A DNA stretch of 64,000 nucleotides from the NCBI RefSeq assembly GCF_019097595.1, contig NC_080731.1, positions 12,398,071-12,462,070 on the forward strand, read 5' to 3'. How positions within the stretch are numbered: the first letter of the stretch is position 1; every line of letters starts with the position of its first letter. A model generated the notes under the pieces. That model worked only from the letters and a program-made list of their open reading frames with translations. It had not been told where the DNA came from and searched no databases. The translations under genes and the position numbers were made by a program. This document shows positions 1-12,076 of the stretch, one piece after another. This stretch comes from Hemibagrus wyckioides (taxonomy: Eukaryota; Chordata; Actinopteri; Siluriformes; Bagridae).

Positions 1-3000
1 TTCTCTTTTTTTATTCTTCCCTTATGCCTTGTTGCCTCACACACACATTTGTCACAACGAAAACTCATTTAATAAAAAATCTCCCACGGGCCATCAATAG
101 AAAAGGCCAAGAGCATCATCAGCCTCAGTGCACTTCTTTAATAACACACTTCCAGGATTAAAAACAAAAATGTTTAATGTGTCTAATCCGGTTCAGGCAT
201 TTGAATGTGGTGGGTGATGTGGAGCTTTCAGGACGCAATAATGAATTTCAAATGAGTTTAAAAAAAGATGTTTTGAGTTATTGGTTGATGAGCTTCGTTT
301 TGGCTGGATTTGTTTAATAGGGATTTTTTTTACTACATATTAAAGTCCTGATTTTTTTTTCCAGCCTCCTCTTTATCTGTTGCGTTTGTTGTATGTGTGA
401 TTACCATGGGCAAGAAATTTGATCTGTTTCCCTGTACTGAGAAAACAATGTAAAGCCTCTTGACTCACCGCTCCTGTATTTATAATGGCAGTCTAAAGGC
501 AGGTGTTCCATTTAACTCATAAATACGGTAACACTTTACAGTAAGAGAACACGAATAATCCTGAGCTGATAGGTGAAATATGAATAATACTTACTTTAAG
601 TACGATCTATTGATGAGTTAAGGCATGTACAAATCATGAACTAAATAAAAAGCGAAGTGTGAATCGAGTCTTTCTTTCATTCATGCGGGAATAACAACCG
701 CCTTAAGTGCAGGTCTGTACATGTTTGTTAGTTAATGTAGTAATTAATATGTGGAACATGCTCTATCTAAGAAAAACAGAAACTAATCTTAATATATAAA
801 CGCCGATTTTAAATGTTAATAGATAATAAATAAATGTTACTTGTATATTCATATCTCTTGTGGATAAAGGAGCAAAGCTGTACTGGTGGGATTTGGAGAA
901 AAACTGATAGAGAATGATAAGCTGAGATAAAATGTAGGATAAAGGAGGATCAGTGTAAATTATGAAAGTAATCCAACACCATCCAATGATGTTTTTGTAT
1001 GCAGCTCCATGTGGAAATCTACATAAACTATTTGAAATAATGCACGTTTAATTCATTTATTCTGGTTTTGTTTGAGTTTGTCCCTTTGTGTTAATTAATA
1101 CATTAACAAACAAACAGGTATGTAAGTTGGTTGTTATTCACACATGAATGAATGAATAAATAAGACTCATGTCGGTTAGCTCTTCATCAGTTCATGTCAT
1201 TGATAATTAGTTCATATTTAAGTAAGAATGAATTTAAGTATTAGTGCTGGATTATTCAAGTTCTGTTATAGTAAAGTGTTACCTTAAACAACAGAAAATA
1301 CATCTTTTCATTCATGCAACTATCCAGTCCACCAATTAAGAGGTGGCAGGAGGTAGCAAAGGGTCAAGAGATTTAGTTCATGTTCACCTGGTCTTTAGAT
1401 GTCCAGTGTCCATCCATTCTCACAATCCTGTTCTGGACAAAGAGAAGTGGAACATGGTATGATGTGTAGCTTGCCGCTCGTCCCGTTCCTCTCAAGATCG
1501 GACATGTTCCGAGATGCTTTTCAGCTCATCACATTTGTAATGAGTGATTGATTGAGTTACCGAAGCCTTTCTTTCAGCTAGAACCAGTTTGTTCATTCTC
1601 TTTCATCATGGAGGCATTTCTGCCTGCAGAATCAATGCGCACTGGAGCTTGTTTTGATTTTGGCACCATTCTTTCTTGCCACATGATTGAGTGATTGGAT
1701 AATTGCATGAATGTGCAGGTGGATGGGTGTTCCTAATGATATAAATGATCCGCTCTGAAAGGAGTTGTCTCTGTATGGACAAATTATACCAATTTAGACA
1801 AAATACACCAAGTAAACGTTTTATTGAATACCTGTAGGTGAATCATTCTTAACAGTGGTGATGATTTGTATTTCACATCGGTGGTTTTTGTTTTTTTGTA
1901 CTGATGCCACAAACTAATGAGATTCAAATAATCTTGTCTTTTTATAATAATTCTTAGACTTGTGTGTATTGTGATTGTTTCGACAGTTGAAGATTCATCT
2001 GAAGGGTGGAGTATTACTTTAATGCCCTCAGTGTACTAATAAACATCATTTAGCTCGGATTGTGTAACAGCACTTTGTCTTCTTATAGCAGGTTGTGACA
2101 AAATAAATGTGCCTCTTCAAGCACCGACTGACGTTTTCCACCAAGGCTGGCGTGATAAGTGTTCCATCCATTTCCTGCATGCTGTAAATATGGCCATAAC
2201 TGTGTCTAATATCCCTTTAAAAAATTCCATTTCATTTCATATCAGACACACCAGCCAGAAATATACACTGTGCGTAAAACCCAATTACATCATTCATTGT
2301 TTCTGGCAGCTTGCTGCTTAGGGAATTATCTTTATCAGTGCCTTCAAGTGTCGCATCCTACTAAGACTGCCTTCATGCCCAGAAATCCAGACTAGATTGG
2401 ACAGAGGATGTGAAGCATAGCAGGGGTTTATAAGAATGCTAGAGATAAGTGCACAGGCCTGCACATCGACCTGGCCCTGTGGCATCTTCAGGGTGATGGG
2501 AGTGGATTTGCACTCTAATGAAGCAAATCGAGGGAGAGCAGCGAGGGGAGGTTAATGTAGTCAGTACTGTGTGTGTGTGTGTGTGCCACATCAGCTGCAT
2601 AAATACCAATACAAAGCTGGTTATATTGTTTCTAAAACCTACCTGGGGGAGAAAACGGCCTCGGAAAATGAAAGAATATGCATTACAAAAGCAAGAGATC
2701 CAGAGTGTGGGAGAGCTATGGAGAGATTTCATTATTATTTTACAAGCCACCTGCAGTCTCTGTACAGTTTTACTCTGTTTTTATATGCCATACTTTAGGA
2801 ACAATCAATTACAGAGCTTAAAAGGTTGAAATAATTATATGATTACACATTATGCTGTCTGTAAGATTTTGTCATACAATTTTAATAAAGGAGCAGGTAA
2901 TTAGAGGGAAGTAACTGGAGTCGTTTCACAGGCTGATCATTTGTGTGTTCAAGGGTTAAGAAATGTGCAGTATTAATGATTCAGCTTTATATCAAGTGAA

Positions 3001-3049
3001 TAGTAAGTAGACAAAGATACGATTTCTGAAGAAAACTGATTATTGTTTC

Positions 3050-3094
<45 letters not shown>

Positions 3095-4355
3095 ATATGT
3101 AATCATTCCAGTTCTGGTATATTTGAATAATTTTGGTAATCAGTCCCTCCAGGATTTTTGGATTTTGCCATCTGTGAAATTAGCACAAAATCCAGCGAAC
3201 TCCCTGATATTTGGAGGAGCTTGCAGACCTGGGCGGAGACGTGTCTCTTTACGTCTTCACAATGTGCATTCAGCCAAAGCCTCTTGGATTCACGTGTGTT
3301 GAACATGAGTACAGCTATCATGGAAAGTAATTACATATGTGTCTTCACTGGTAGGAGTTTAAAAGAAGAATCCTTTGTTTGCAATTTAACCAAAAAAAAA
3401 ATCTTTGAGGGACTGAATATTATTAAAAAAGAAAAAAACAACAACACTCAAAGCCCAAGCTCGAGCTTTTTTAAATGAATGAAGATCCAGTTGTATAAAA
3501 TGTCTAGCTTACAGATATCCAGACAACACTTACGTCTTGTTAGCAGAGCGAAGACTAATTGAAGCGCTTGTGTTTTGTTTCCCATTCCAGCCACAGACTC
3601 TGAACACATGAGACATGTCTGTGCTGAATTGGCTGCGGGGAGAAGAGAATCTTTCAACTTCTCAGGAATCTTTCAATGTTCTGGTTTAGTCATCTACGCT
3701 TTCGTCAGGTTGTTAATCAAACCGGAGAAGACAGATAAAATGAAAAATCGACAAAAGTCTGTGAAAACACTTTGCTTTTCTGAACTAATGTCTCTGGCGC
3801 TGTAGCTGCTCTCCCGTCTGATGAGCTGCAGAATTTACATAAATGCATGTGATAATCCCTGGGATAGTAGTGTCTTGAAACAAAACAAATATCTGAGCAA
3901 ACGCCTATGAAAAACTGTGTACAAAAATGCACCTTTATGCTAATAAAAACAACATGTAGCAGTGCATGTGGTTTACACACAGATAACTACACTCTCGTTG
4001 GTTCGTAGTTGAGCCTCTGACAGAATATGCTCTGGTGTGAACATTATGATTGTTTGATTTGACAAAAATGTCATGATTGACTTGTACATTATCATGATGT
4101 GTCATAGGCTTCCTACCAAACTCTCAGCAAGTCTGAGAGAGGAGTGAACCCGATGACACTGAAAAGAAGGAAAAACTCTTTGTGTTCTCTAACAAGTTGA
4201 TAAAAGCCTTTAACACGCTGCTTCCAATGTAATTTAAAACTTGTTGCAATATCTTAGAAAAGGGAATTGATATAAATGTATCATGAGATCAGTATTGTGC
4301 TTATGTTGCTCAGTCCTAATGATCATATATGCGGGCAGTAGAAGAGAGTGTAGAT
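1..4355. other. Gene-free AT-rich flank
   Basis: Unique AT-rich DNA with short (GT)n(GA)n runs near 2570 and 3050-3095. No splice-compatible exon, RNA gene or named repeat is recognised. Confidence 0.6.
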
Positions 4356-4359
4356 GCAG

Positions 4360-4590
4360 GACTGCTGTTATTCCCATAGATTAAACAGGCTCTTGGTTAC
4401 TGTTTGGTAGATCAGAGGCTCAAGCCCCAGTACTACCAATCTGCCACTGTTAGGCTCTTGAGCAAGGCCCTTACCCCTCTCTGCTCCAGGGCACTGTATC
4501 ATGGCTGCCCCTGAGCTCTGACCCCAACTTCCTAGCAAGCTGAGATATGCCAAGAATTTCACTGTAGTGTACATGTGACAAATAAAAGCT
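4360..4590 (+). repeat. tRNA-derived SINE
   Basis: It shows a B-box-like GGCTCAAGCCCC preceded by an A-box-like TGGTAGATCAGAGG region, a body containing GAGCAAGGCCCTTACCCCTC, and a 3' end GACAAATAAAAGC. The same body motif occurs at 13630-13655, so this is a family member. Confidence 0.7.
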
Positions 4591-7500
4591 TGTTCTTCAC
4601 TGTGCTATCCATTTTCTAAAAAAAGCAAAAACAAAACAAGCAGTAGGTCTGCACTGAGCTTGTCCCACAAACACGTCCCACACATAAATGCAAATAAATA
4701 CAATTGAATTGTAATGCAGCTGCTTTGCTTTATCCATAGTTCAGTTTTATTAGCTGTGATTAGAGCTGGATAAAATGTAGAATTAGATTCCCTGAACTGA
4801 GCATCTGCTGCAGTCTGACTCTGTGTGTGTGTGTGTGTGTGTGTGTGGTTTGGAGCATATCTGATTTGAGCACCAGTGAGCGTTCAGCCCAGCACAGAGT
4901 CCAGACTGTTATTGAACCGCAGCTGACAGATGAACGGACGAATATAGAGACGGGAAACGAGCTTACTGACAGGAAGTATTTATCGAAAATAGACGCTAGT
5001 GTTCAGATAACATGGTATTTATCACTTTTCCATTTCTAATTATACAGATACAACAGGACGCTTTGGAGCTCATGGGCATTCTGACACTATCAAGAAAAGC
5101 TTCGGGTCTGATGGCTAGTCGTTTCAGTGACGGCTTCATTATACCATCACGTCGTTGTAAAGGAAACGGAGCAATTTAGGGAAAATCATTATACGTCACA
5201 ATCCTGTCAGGAGTGAAATTCCTGCGTAAATCTTCCTCCAGCCTCAGGCTTTCCCTCACGTGTACCTTTCCTCAGGACACTGTAAATTTTTTTGAGAGAC
5301 ATTTAGTAATTTAGTGGATATATTATGCACGCTCAGGGAACAGGGGAACGGTCTTATATCTTACATTATGAGCTGGGTTTTTTGCTCCCAATAATATAGT
5401 GAGCTTTCGACACCTCGCAGGTGTTTAAACCCAAGGCGTCCCCTGAGCGAGGCAGAAATGTGTAGCAGTTTGTTTGGATTGGAAAGCGTCTGGTCTATTC
5501 TTAGCCCTGTCTGGGGAACCTTTCGGGAATGTTGTACGTGCGAGGCGTTTTTAATTCCCCCATGTTTTCAAAGTGTATGGCGCTTTAGTTCATTGTACAA
5601 CCTCACAAGATTTGACCAGGAGAGGGATTTTCACAGAAACTGGCTCTGAAACTGGTTAGATTGTGAGGGAGTTAGTTACCAGAATAAAGACTTGCTTTTT
5701 TATTTGGTTTGTTTTAGTTGACTTTGCTCAATAGAAAAAAAACCCCAAAAAACAAAAACACTTTAATATATTGCAAGTGTTTTTCCAGGAGATACTAACT
5801 GCAAACATGGATGAGCTACCTCAGCTGACCCTTTCCCTTCCTCTGGATGTTGTTTTCCATTCCATTCATGTTGCATCCACATCCACATCCAGCTGCAAAG
5901 AAGCACAGCGAAGAAGCACAGCTGAGTAATTAAGAGTAAGCGCCCTTTGCATAACGCCTGGGGTTTTTTGCTCTCTGCAGTCTGAGCTGAAGTTTAATAC
6001 AATGCAATGTGATATTAGTTTCTGCTCAGAAAGCAAAAGAAGGAACATGTTTCGGTTCAGGGAAGAAGTTGATCTTCTTCCAGACCACATACAAATCTTC
6101 ATCAGACGAGAATGAGCATTAAAGCAAAGCGTCATGTTCCTCGCAGCATGTGTCTCTGCTTGATGGCCTGCTGCTCCAACGATAATGGACATGTCTACTG
6201 CAGACCCAGTGAGGAAAATCACTTCATCTGGCAACACTCGAACCCTGCAGCTGCATGCTGTGTGTGTGTGTGTGTGTGAGCGTTTGTGTGCATATGCATA
6301 CAAGTGTAGGCCTGTGAGGATGGAAGAGAGGGTGTGTGTGTAAAAATGTAGGCGTGTGTGTGTGTTTCTGCAACAGAGCACATCCTTCAGGGGATTTCCT
6401 TGGATAGGTTTGATGGAAATATCTGTAGGCTAAAACTCTGAATTCAAATTCTTACTTCTTTCTTTTTCAAACCCTATTTTCCACATACAGTCAGCCGGAC
6501 TGCTGCTTTTGTAACTGAGCCAAATAAAGGTACACACACGTGTGTGTGTGTGTGTTTCTCACGGATGCAAATAACTAGTTGGCTTGAACTTAAAAGGCAC
6601 AATAACAAGAAATCCTCAAGAAAAGCGTTTCAGAAAGTTCTCTGTGCTGTTTAGTGCCTTTATCTTCAGCTCTGACTCAGTCAGCTAGCTAGCTAAAGCT
6701 ACCACTGAAGCTAACTTAGCTAAAAAGAATTTTCTCCTGACAAATCTCTAAATCTACTTCTGTTTTATGTTTCTTGAACCAAATGTATCACCTGTTCAGA
6801 AACATATTTTAATGTATTCTTTGACAAAAAAATGAAAAAAGTGAAATGTGTCACTTCCTTTGCTAGTTTTATTGCAGTTTGATGCAATAAGCCTCTAAAT
6901 AAAGCCTCTAAGCCTCAGAATAGTTGATAGAAAACAAAAATACTACATTTTAGCATGACTCAAACATGATATTGGTTTCTCTCTGAGAAGAGTCTCTGGC
7001 TGCTGTGCTGTTTGAATTATTAGCAAGTTATTTTGTTTTTTAAATAAAGCTTAGCTAAACAACCCAGTGGATGACATGTAGGGAATCTATGCATTTTCAA
7101 TCCTAGAAGCAAACTAGGAGTAATTTAATCGTTGTTGTGTGTCACGTGCCACAAAATAAACCACAAAAGAACCAAGCCACAAGTCGAGGTTAAACTATTT
7201 AATTTGCATAAGGATTAGGTTTAATAACGGTGATAAAGAGCTGTACTGTGATTCAGAATGATTCCAAATCCTCCAATTTTCTTCTTGCTTTTTCTTTTTG
7301 CAGTTTTCTTGCTAATGAAAGGAGGAGTAATGTGTGTCAGCATTTCTTATGTGAAGGGCTTCAGTGGTGCTTGGATTTCAACTGTAAACCTCTGTGTGTG
7401 CGAGACACAAGCTTACTCACACGTGCATTGCTGCCGGTGCTGCATAGCAGAGATAGACGCTGCCACTCATCACTTCATGCACTAAAGTGTAAATTAGACA

Positions 7501-7609
7501 GTGAGGGAAGTGGAGCGTGACTTAATGAGCGAAGGAAGGAATTCTGAAATTTTTGGAACTAAAGCCAGTTAATAGATGGTGTGATTGGCATGCTGTGCTC
7601 CTTTCGCTC

Positions 7610-7622
7610 TCTCTTTCCCCCT

Positions 7623-7660
<38 letters not shown>

Positions 7661-7922
7661 TTCTCTCTTCCTCTCTCTCTCTTGCTCCCTCTCTCCCACT
7701 CACTCTCTCCCTCTCACCCTCTCACTGCCTCTCTCTCTCTTCCTCTCTCGCTCCCCTTCTTTCTCTCTCTTGCTCCCATTTTCTCACTCACTCTCACTCT
7801 CACAATCTCTCTCTCTCTCTGTTTCACTCACTCTCTCTCTCCCTCTCTCTCTTGCTCTCCCTCTCTCACTCACTCTCACTCTCTTGCTCTAACCCTCTCT
7901 CTCTCTCTCTCTTTCTCTCTCA
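7610..7922 (+). repeat. CT-rich pyrimidine tract
   Basis: About 310 bases are almost only C and T on the + strand, mixing (CT)n, CCCT and CTCACT words. It explains three overlapping Ser/Leu-rich open frames and is not coding. Confidence 0.95.
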
Positions 7923-9861
7923 GATGTTGTGCATCCCCCTGCTTCCTGTCATACTGCCAGCCAGACTCAAGCATCTGGCTAACACTGGATCTGTCATGCT
8001 GTCAGTGCAGAGACACAATTAAAAGAGCTCTGAGGACCCAGGTTCAAATTAATGATGGCACCTTTGCTTCTTAAGGGCGTCTGTCGGCTACATTTATTGC
8101 TTGTCCTGACCTTGTTCTAGTGACCTTCCTTTTTTATAAGAGAATTTTATGATTTTTTTTTTTTGTATTTTGCTGACGTTTTTTTCCCCCTCCATCCCCC
8201 CTGGATGTCTGTTCATCCAGCCTCATCTGAGATGCGAACAGTACAGACAGCTTCTTTTGTATGGTGACATCTCATACAAAGGTTCAGAGCTGCCTCGTAT
8301 CCTAGGAAGTGCCGTCCTCTTTGTTGTTGCACACTGAACCAAAAAGCGATTTTAGGGAAGCCTTAAGCCTGCTCTTCACCACATCAGTCTTTTCTCATAT
8401 CTCAATTGACGAAAACTGCAATCCGTTATTTTTTTTCTTTTTTCTTTTTTAGACTCATCTCGACTGGTGTGCAGAGCTGAAGCTGAGAACAAAGCAAGCA
8501 GTGCAGCGTAGCAACCAATTTTGCGTCATCCAACAGATTTGCTTCATTTTCATTCCGTAGTAATACTTTTGTCATACCTGAGCATTTCAAGGAGACCTCC
8601 TTGAGCCAACACGATTTTTATTTCAGTTGAGTTGTATTGATCTATTGCTCACATGATGGGAAGGTGGGGGGAGCATAGATGGATGTCAAGGTCAAACTGT
8701 CAAGCCTGAACAATATGTGTGTTTTGTTTGGCGAAGCTTTTCAAGTAAAGCTCACATCCATCAAAAAAACAAAAAAAAATCATGCTCCAGTGCTGCTGTG
8801 TGTGTCATTTGGGAGGTGTCTGTGTATCAGGAGACACTGTTTCACATGTATATATTGGTGTACATCTATGTTTTCTTACATCAACACGTTTGTTGGCTTG
8901 GTGTTTAAATATATTTAATGACAGAGCAATCCTTTAACCAAGCATTATTTCCGTGGCATTTACTCTGAAAAGCAGATTACAAAACAAACCTACAAGAACA
9001 AGCCGTTCTGTTTCTCTAACCATTACTTACACTCAGGAAAAGCTGGGCTCATGTCTGCGAGTAGGCTCGAATCGTCTGCTTTTTTCCTACGAAGCAAATT
9101 TTGGCTGCGACGTGCCGCATTTTCAGCTTGGCATGGAGCTTTGTGTTACCCTGTCATGAGTAAGGAATGAGTCAAGGTGAGAGTGTCATTATGGGAGTAT
9201 TATATCTGCAGATATGCTGCACTGGGCTTGTCAGGATTTATAATGCGTGGATGAGGAATCCTCTGACACACTGCGGCCTCATCGTGTTTCATTGAGCTAT
9301 TTTAGATATCATCTAGAGCTCTGGAGTCATTGGAGTTAGCGTTAGGGACCCGTTTGCTCATACGATTGACCACCTACTGACTGTCTGAGCCAGATTAAGA
9401 TGCTCAGGTCACAGGAACACTGAGAAAACCTATCCTGGGACAGCCTTCAAATTAATTGAAAGATGTAGACTCTGAGTCTTTAATTAAATTGGAAGGTCAG
9501 CAGTCGTGTTGAGCCAGCAAGCCTCTGATTAGCTTCCTGGAATCGTTCTTAAACTGCTTAAATGACTCGTCTGTGACACTCTGACCTGCTGGATGACATA
9601 CATCACGCACGGCATGGAGCAGACCCCCACCCCCTACCCCCTTCATGCTGATGACAGACACTGACAGTGAAGTGCTTTATTATGGATACAGCAACACAGT
9701 CTTTACTTATGGCTCAATTACTTTATACACCAATAGTAGAGCCTTTGGAGCATAATTGTTTGAAAGAGTGGAACTATATGAAAGTCTTTTGGAGAAATTA
9801 TGTTTCTGCAGAATCTCTGACAGGAAGTAAAATGGCTTTTAATTTAAAGAATGCTTTAGCA

Positions 9862-9865
<4 letters not shown>

Positions 9866-9902
<37 letters not shown>
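9866..9902 (+). repeat. (TC)n microsatellite
   Basis: A near-perfect dinucleotide run of about 18 units. Confidence 0.97.
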
Positions 9903-9905
<3 letters not shown>

Positions 9906-11092
9906 TACCTGCTCTAATACATTTTATTGTACCAATTTACAGAGAGACTTGTACTTTCACACCATGCAAGCTGAGATGGATGCAGTTGCAGTTTTTAAAC
10001 AGTTTACAAATGCAAGCAACAGTGAAATCATGAGACAGAATCAATGTCAAAAAACAGACCACAGTTCAGACCATCAGCAAACAGTGCAACGTTACATAGC
10101 TGAGACGAGGAAGCAAAAGACCAGGATATCGTTACACAGATAAAAGAAAATTCAGGTGAGACTTTCTAAAGTTTGTGTGAATAAAAGTCTTTTGTGACCA
10201 GTGAGTGTGTGGGTGTGGACCTGGCAGAAGGTGTGTGTATGTGATTAGAGCTCCAGAGACTGGAGCTGGGGATTGTAGTTCATGGCAGCCATGTTTGTAG
10301 GCTGCCGTGCATTCTGGGAGTTCGAGTTTACCGACGGTGCTGATGTGACATATAGTCGATACTTCACACGATCCAAGCCTAATATTAAACAAATGTCACA
10401 TAATAGCAAGAAAAAGACACGATTGTTGTTGATATAATCGTGAAGCTTTCTGTAAGTAGAGCTTTCTGGAGTCTTCAGGAGATCATGAAAGAGTTTCTGG
10501 TCATGGAACAGCTGTTTATCATGTTTTGTGCACTTTTCCTCAAACATTAAATATGACACTAAATGGATATATATGTGTTTTATTTATTAATAATATAATA
10601 TGTAATCCTTGGCATAGTGCTGTGGAATAAAGGGACTGAAAATGTGGAACAGGCGGAAAATCATGGGCTTTGGGACGGTAACAGTATAACTGCTTCACGT
10701 CAGGCCACATCACACACACGTCACTGGATACTTTTCTATAACAGACGCCCAAGTGTTTTATTCCTTACATATAAGCCATTCTTCTGCACTAGTCTTCTGA
10801 GTTCGTCCCTCAAATCTGTCTGTACCTTGAGCATTTAGTGATGTGACTACTTTTTTCCAGAGGGAGTCTGTGGTTATGTTTTAACAAAATGGCTCAAAGT
10901 CATGGAAGTGTGTCAGTTTCTGCCTGATGCTGCAGGAATACTATGGAAAGCTAATGGAATGACTACTCTATAGTTTCGGTGCATGAAAGAGTGTAATATT
11001 TTTGGGTTTTGCAAATGCCTTTAGACTTCTTATAAAACATATGATGCGTTTTGAATACACAGCTATTCTGTTGTTTCTCAGTACATGAAAAT

Positions 11093-11318
11093 TTCAATTC
11101 AGTTGTGTTTGTATAGCGCTTTTAACAAGGGACATTGTCACCAAGCAGCTTTACGAAAATTCTGAATAATAATGATCACATTTTACATTTAAATGTATCC
11201 TTAATGAGCAAGCGAGAGGTGATGGTGTTGAGGAAAAATTCCCTGAGACAATATGAAGAAGAAATCTTCAAAGGAATTAAACTCAGAAGGGAACCTCATC
11301 CTCTGAGGTTTGGCGGAA
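11093..11318 (+). repeat. Dispersed repeat, 'GTATAGCGCTTTTAACAA' family
   Basis: It begins with CAATTCAGTTGTG, then TGTATAGCGCTTTTAACAA, a CAGCTTTACG block, an AATGAGCAAGCGAG block and ends at CCTCATCCTC. Three other copies occur at 33018, 53012 and 56353. Confidence 0.7.
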
Positions 11319-11464
11319 ATTGAATACTTGAATCTCATAAACTACAGATGAGATAAACAGTGATTATTTTTATGCTGTGTATTACTTTAGCAGGTTTGTT
11401 TAATCATTTTGTATTATATAGATTAATTGTATCTTTCTCAAGCAGTGGTTTAGGATCCGTAACA

Positions 11465-12070
11465 TACGGTGGCCGAGAAGTGCAAAACTAAATAACAAAT
11501 CAGAAACAAAATAACGAAAACTAAAAACAAAATAACAGATCCAAAAAAAATATAACAAAAACTAAAAATAACAAATCCAAAAACAAAATAAATCCAAAAA
11601 CCAAATAACAAAAACTAAAAATAACAAATCCAAAAACAAAATAAATCCAAAAACAAAATAACAAAAACTAAAAATAACAAATCCAAACACAAAATAAATC
11701 CAAAAACAAAATAACAAATCCAGAAACAAAATAAATCTAAAAACAAAATAAATCCAAAAACAAAATAACAAATCCAAAAACAAAATAATAAATCCCAAAA
11801 CAATATAAATCTAAAAACAAAATAAATCCAAAAACAAAATAAATCCAAAAACTAAAAAAAAAATAAATCCATAAACAAAATAATAAATCAGAAAACAAAA
11901 ATACTTTATAGTGTATAGTTTGCAGATGGAATTCTTACCACTGATTGGATGAGACATCTGTCACTCAAGATATACAGGAAGTACCAACTATACCTACCTT
12001 TTCCAATTTGTGCAAAATGTCGTTGTGTTTTCTGATTTGTTATTTTGTTTTGCACGTCTCGGCCACCGTA
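11465..12070. mobile_element. Foldback/MITE element with internal minisatellite, 606 bp
   Basis: Termini TACGGTGGCCGAGA and its inverted partner form inverted repeats of about 45 bases with few mismatches, flanked on both sides by GTAACA (11459-11464 and 12071-12076), a plausible 6-bp target duplication. The interior from about 11500 to 11910 is an A-rich minisatellite of AAATCCAAAAACAAAAT-type units. The family is not assigned. The frames read across it on the minus strand (FCFWIYFVF repeats) are artefacts. Confidence 0.75.
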
Positions 12071-12076
12071 GTAACA

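Larger units (their letters stand above)
4591..11092. other. Gene-free flank with microsatellites
   Basis: Mostly unique sequence with (GT)n runs at 4822, 6261 and 6538 and the CT tracts listed separately. Near 10265-10330 a 'TGTAGTTCATGGCAGCC' to 'TGCATTCTGGGAGTT' segment resembles a common fish transposon end, but no partner was found. Confidence 0.5.

Noticed and set aside
2518..2829. 103-residue frame
   Set aside because: It includes a (GT)n run read as CVCVCV and has no family resemblance.
5866..6381. 171-residue minus-strand frame
   Set aside because: Its start lies in a (GT)n run, it has no recognisable domain, and no splice signals support it.
7553..8074. Ser/Leu-rich 173-residue open frame
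   Set aside because: It crosses the CT-rich tract. Frames in all three phases look alike, as expected of simple repeat.
11562..11848. FCFWIYFVF-type repeated peptide
   Set aside because: It is the complement of the A-rich minisatellite within the foldback element.
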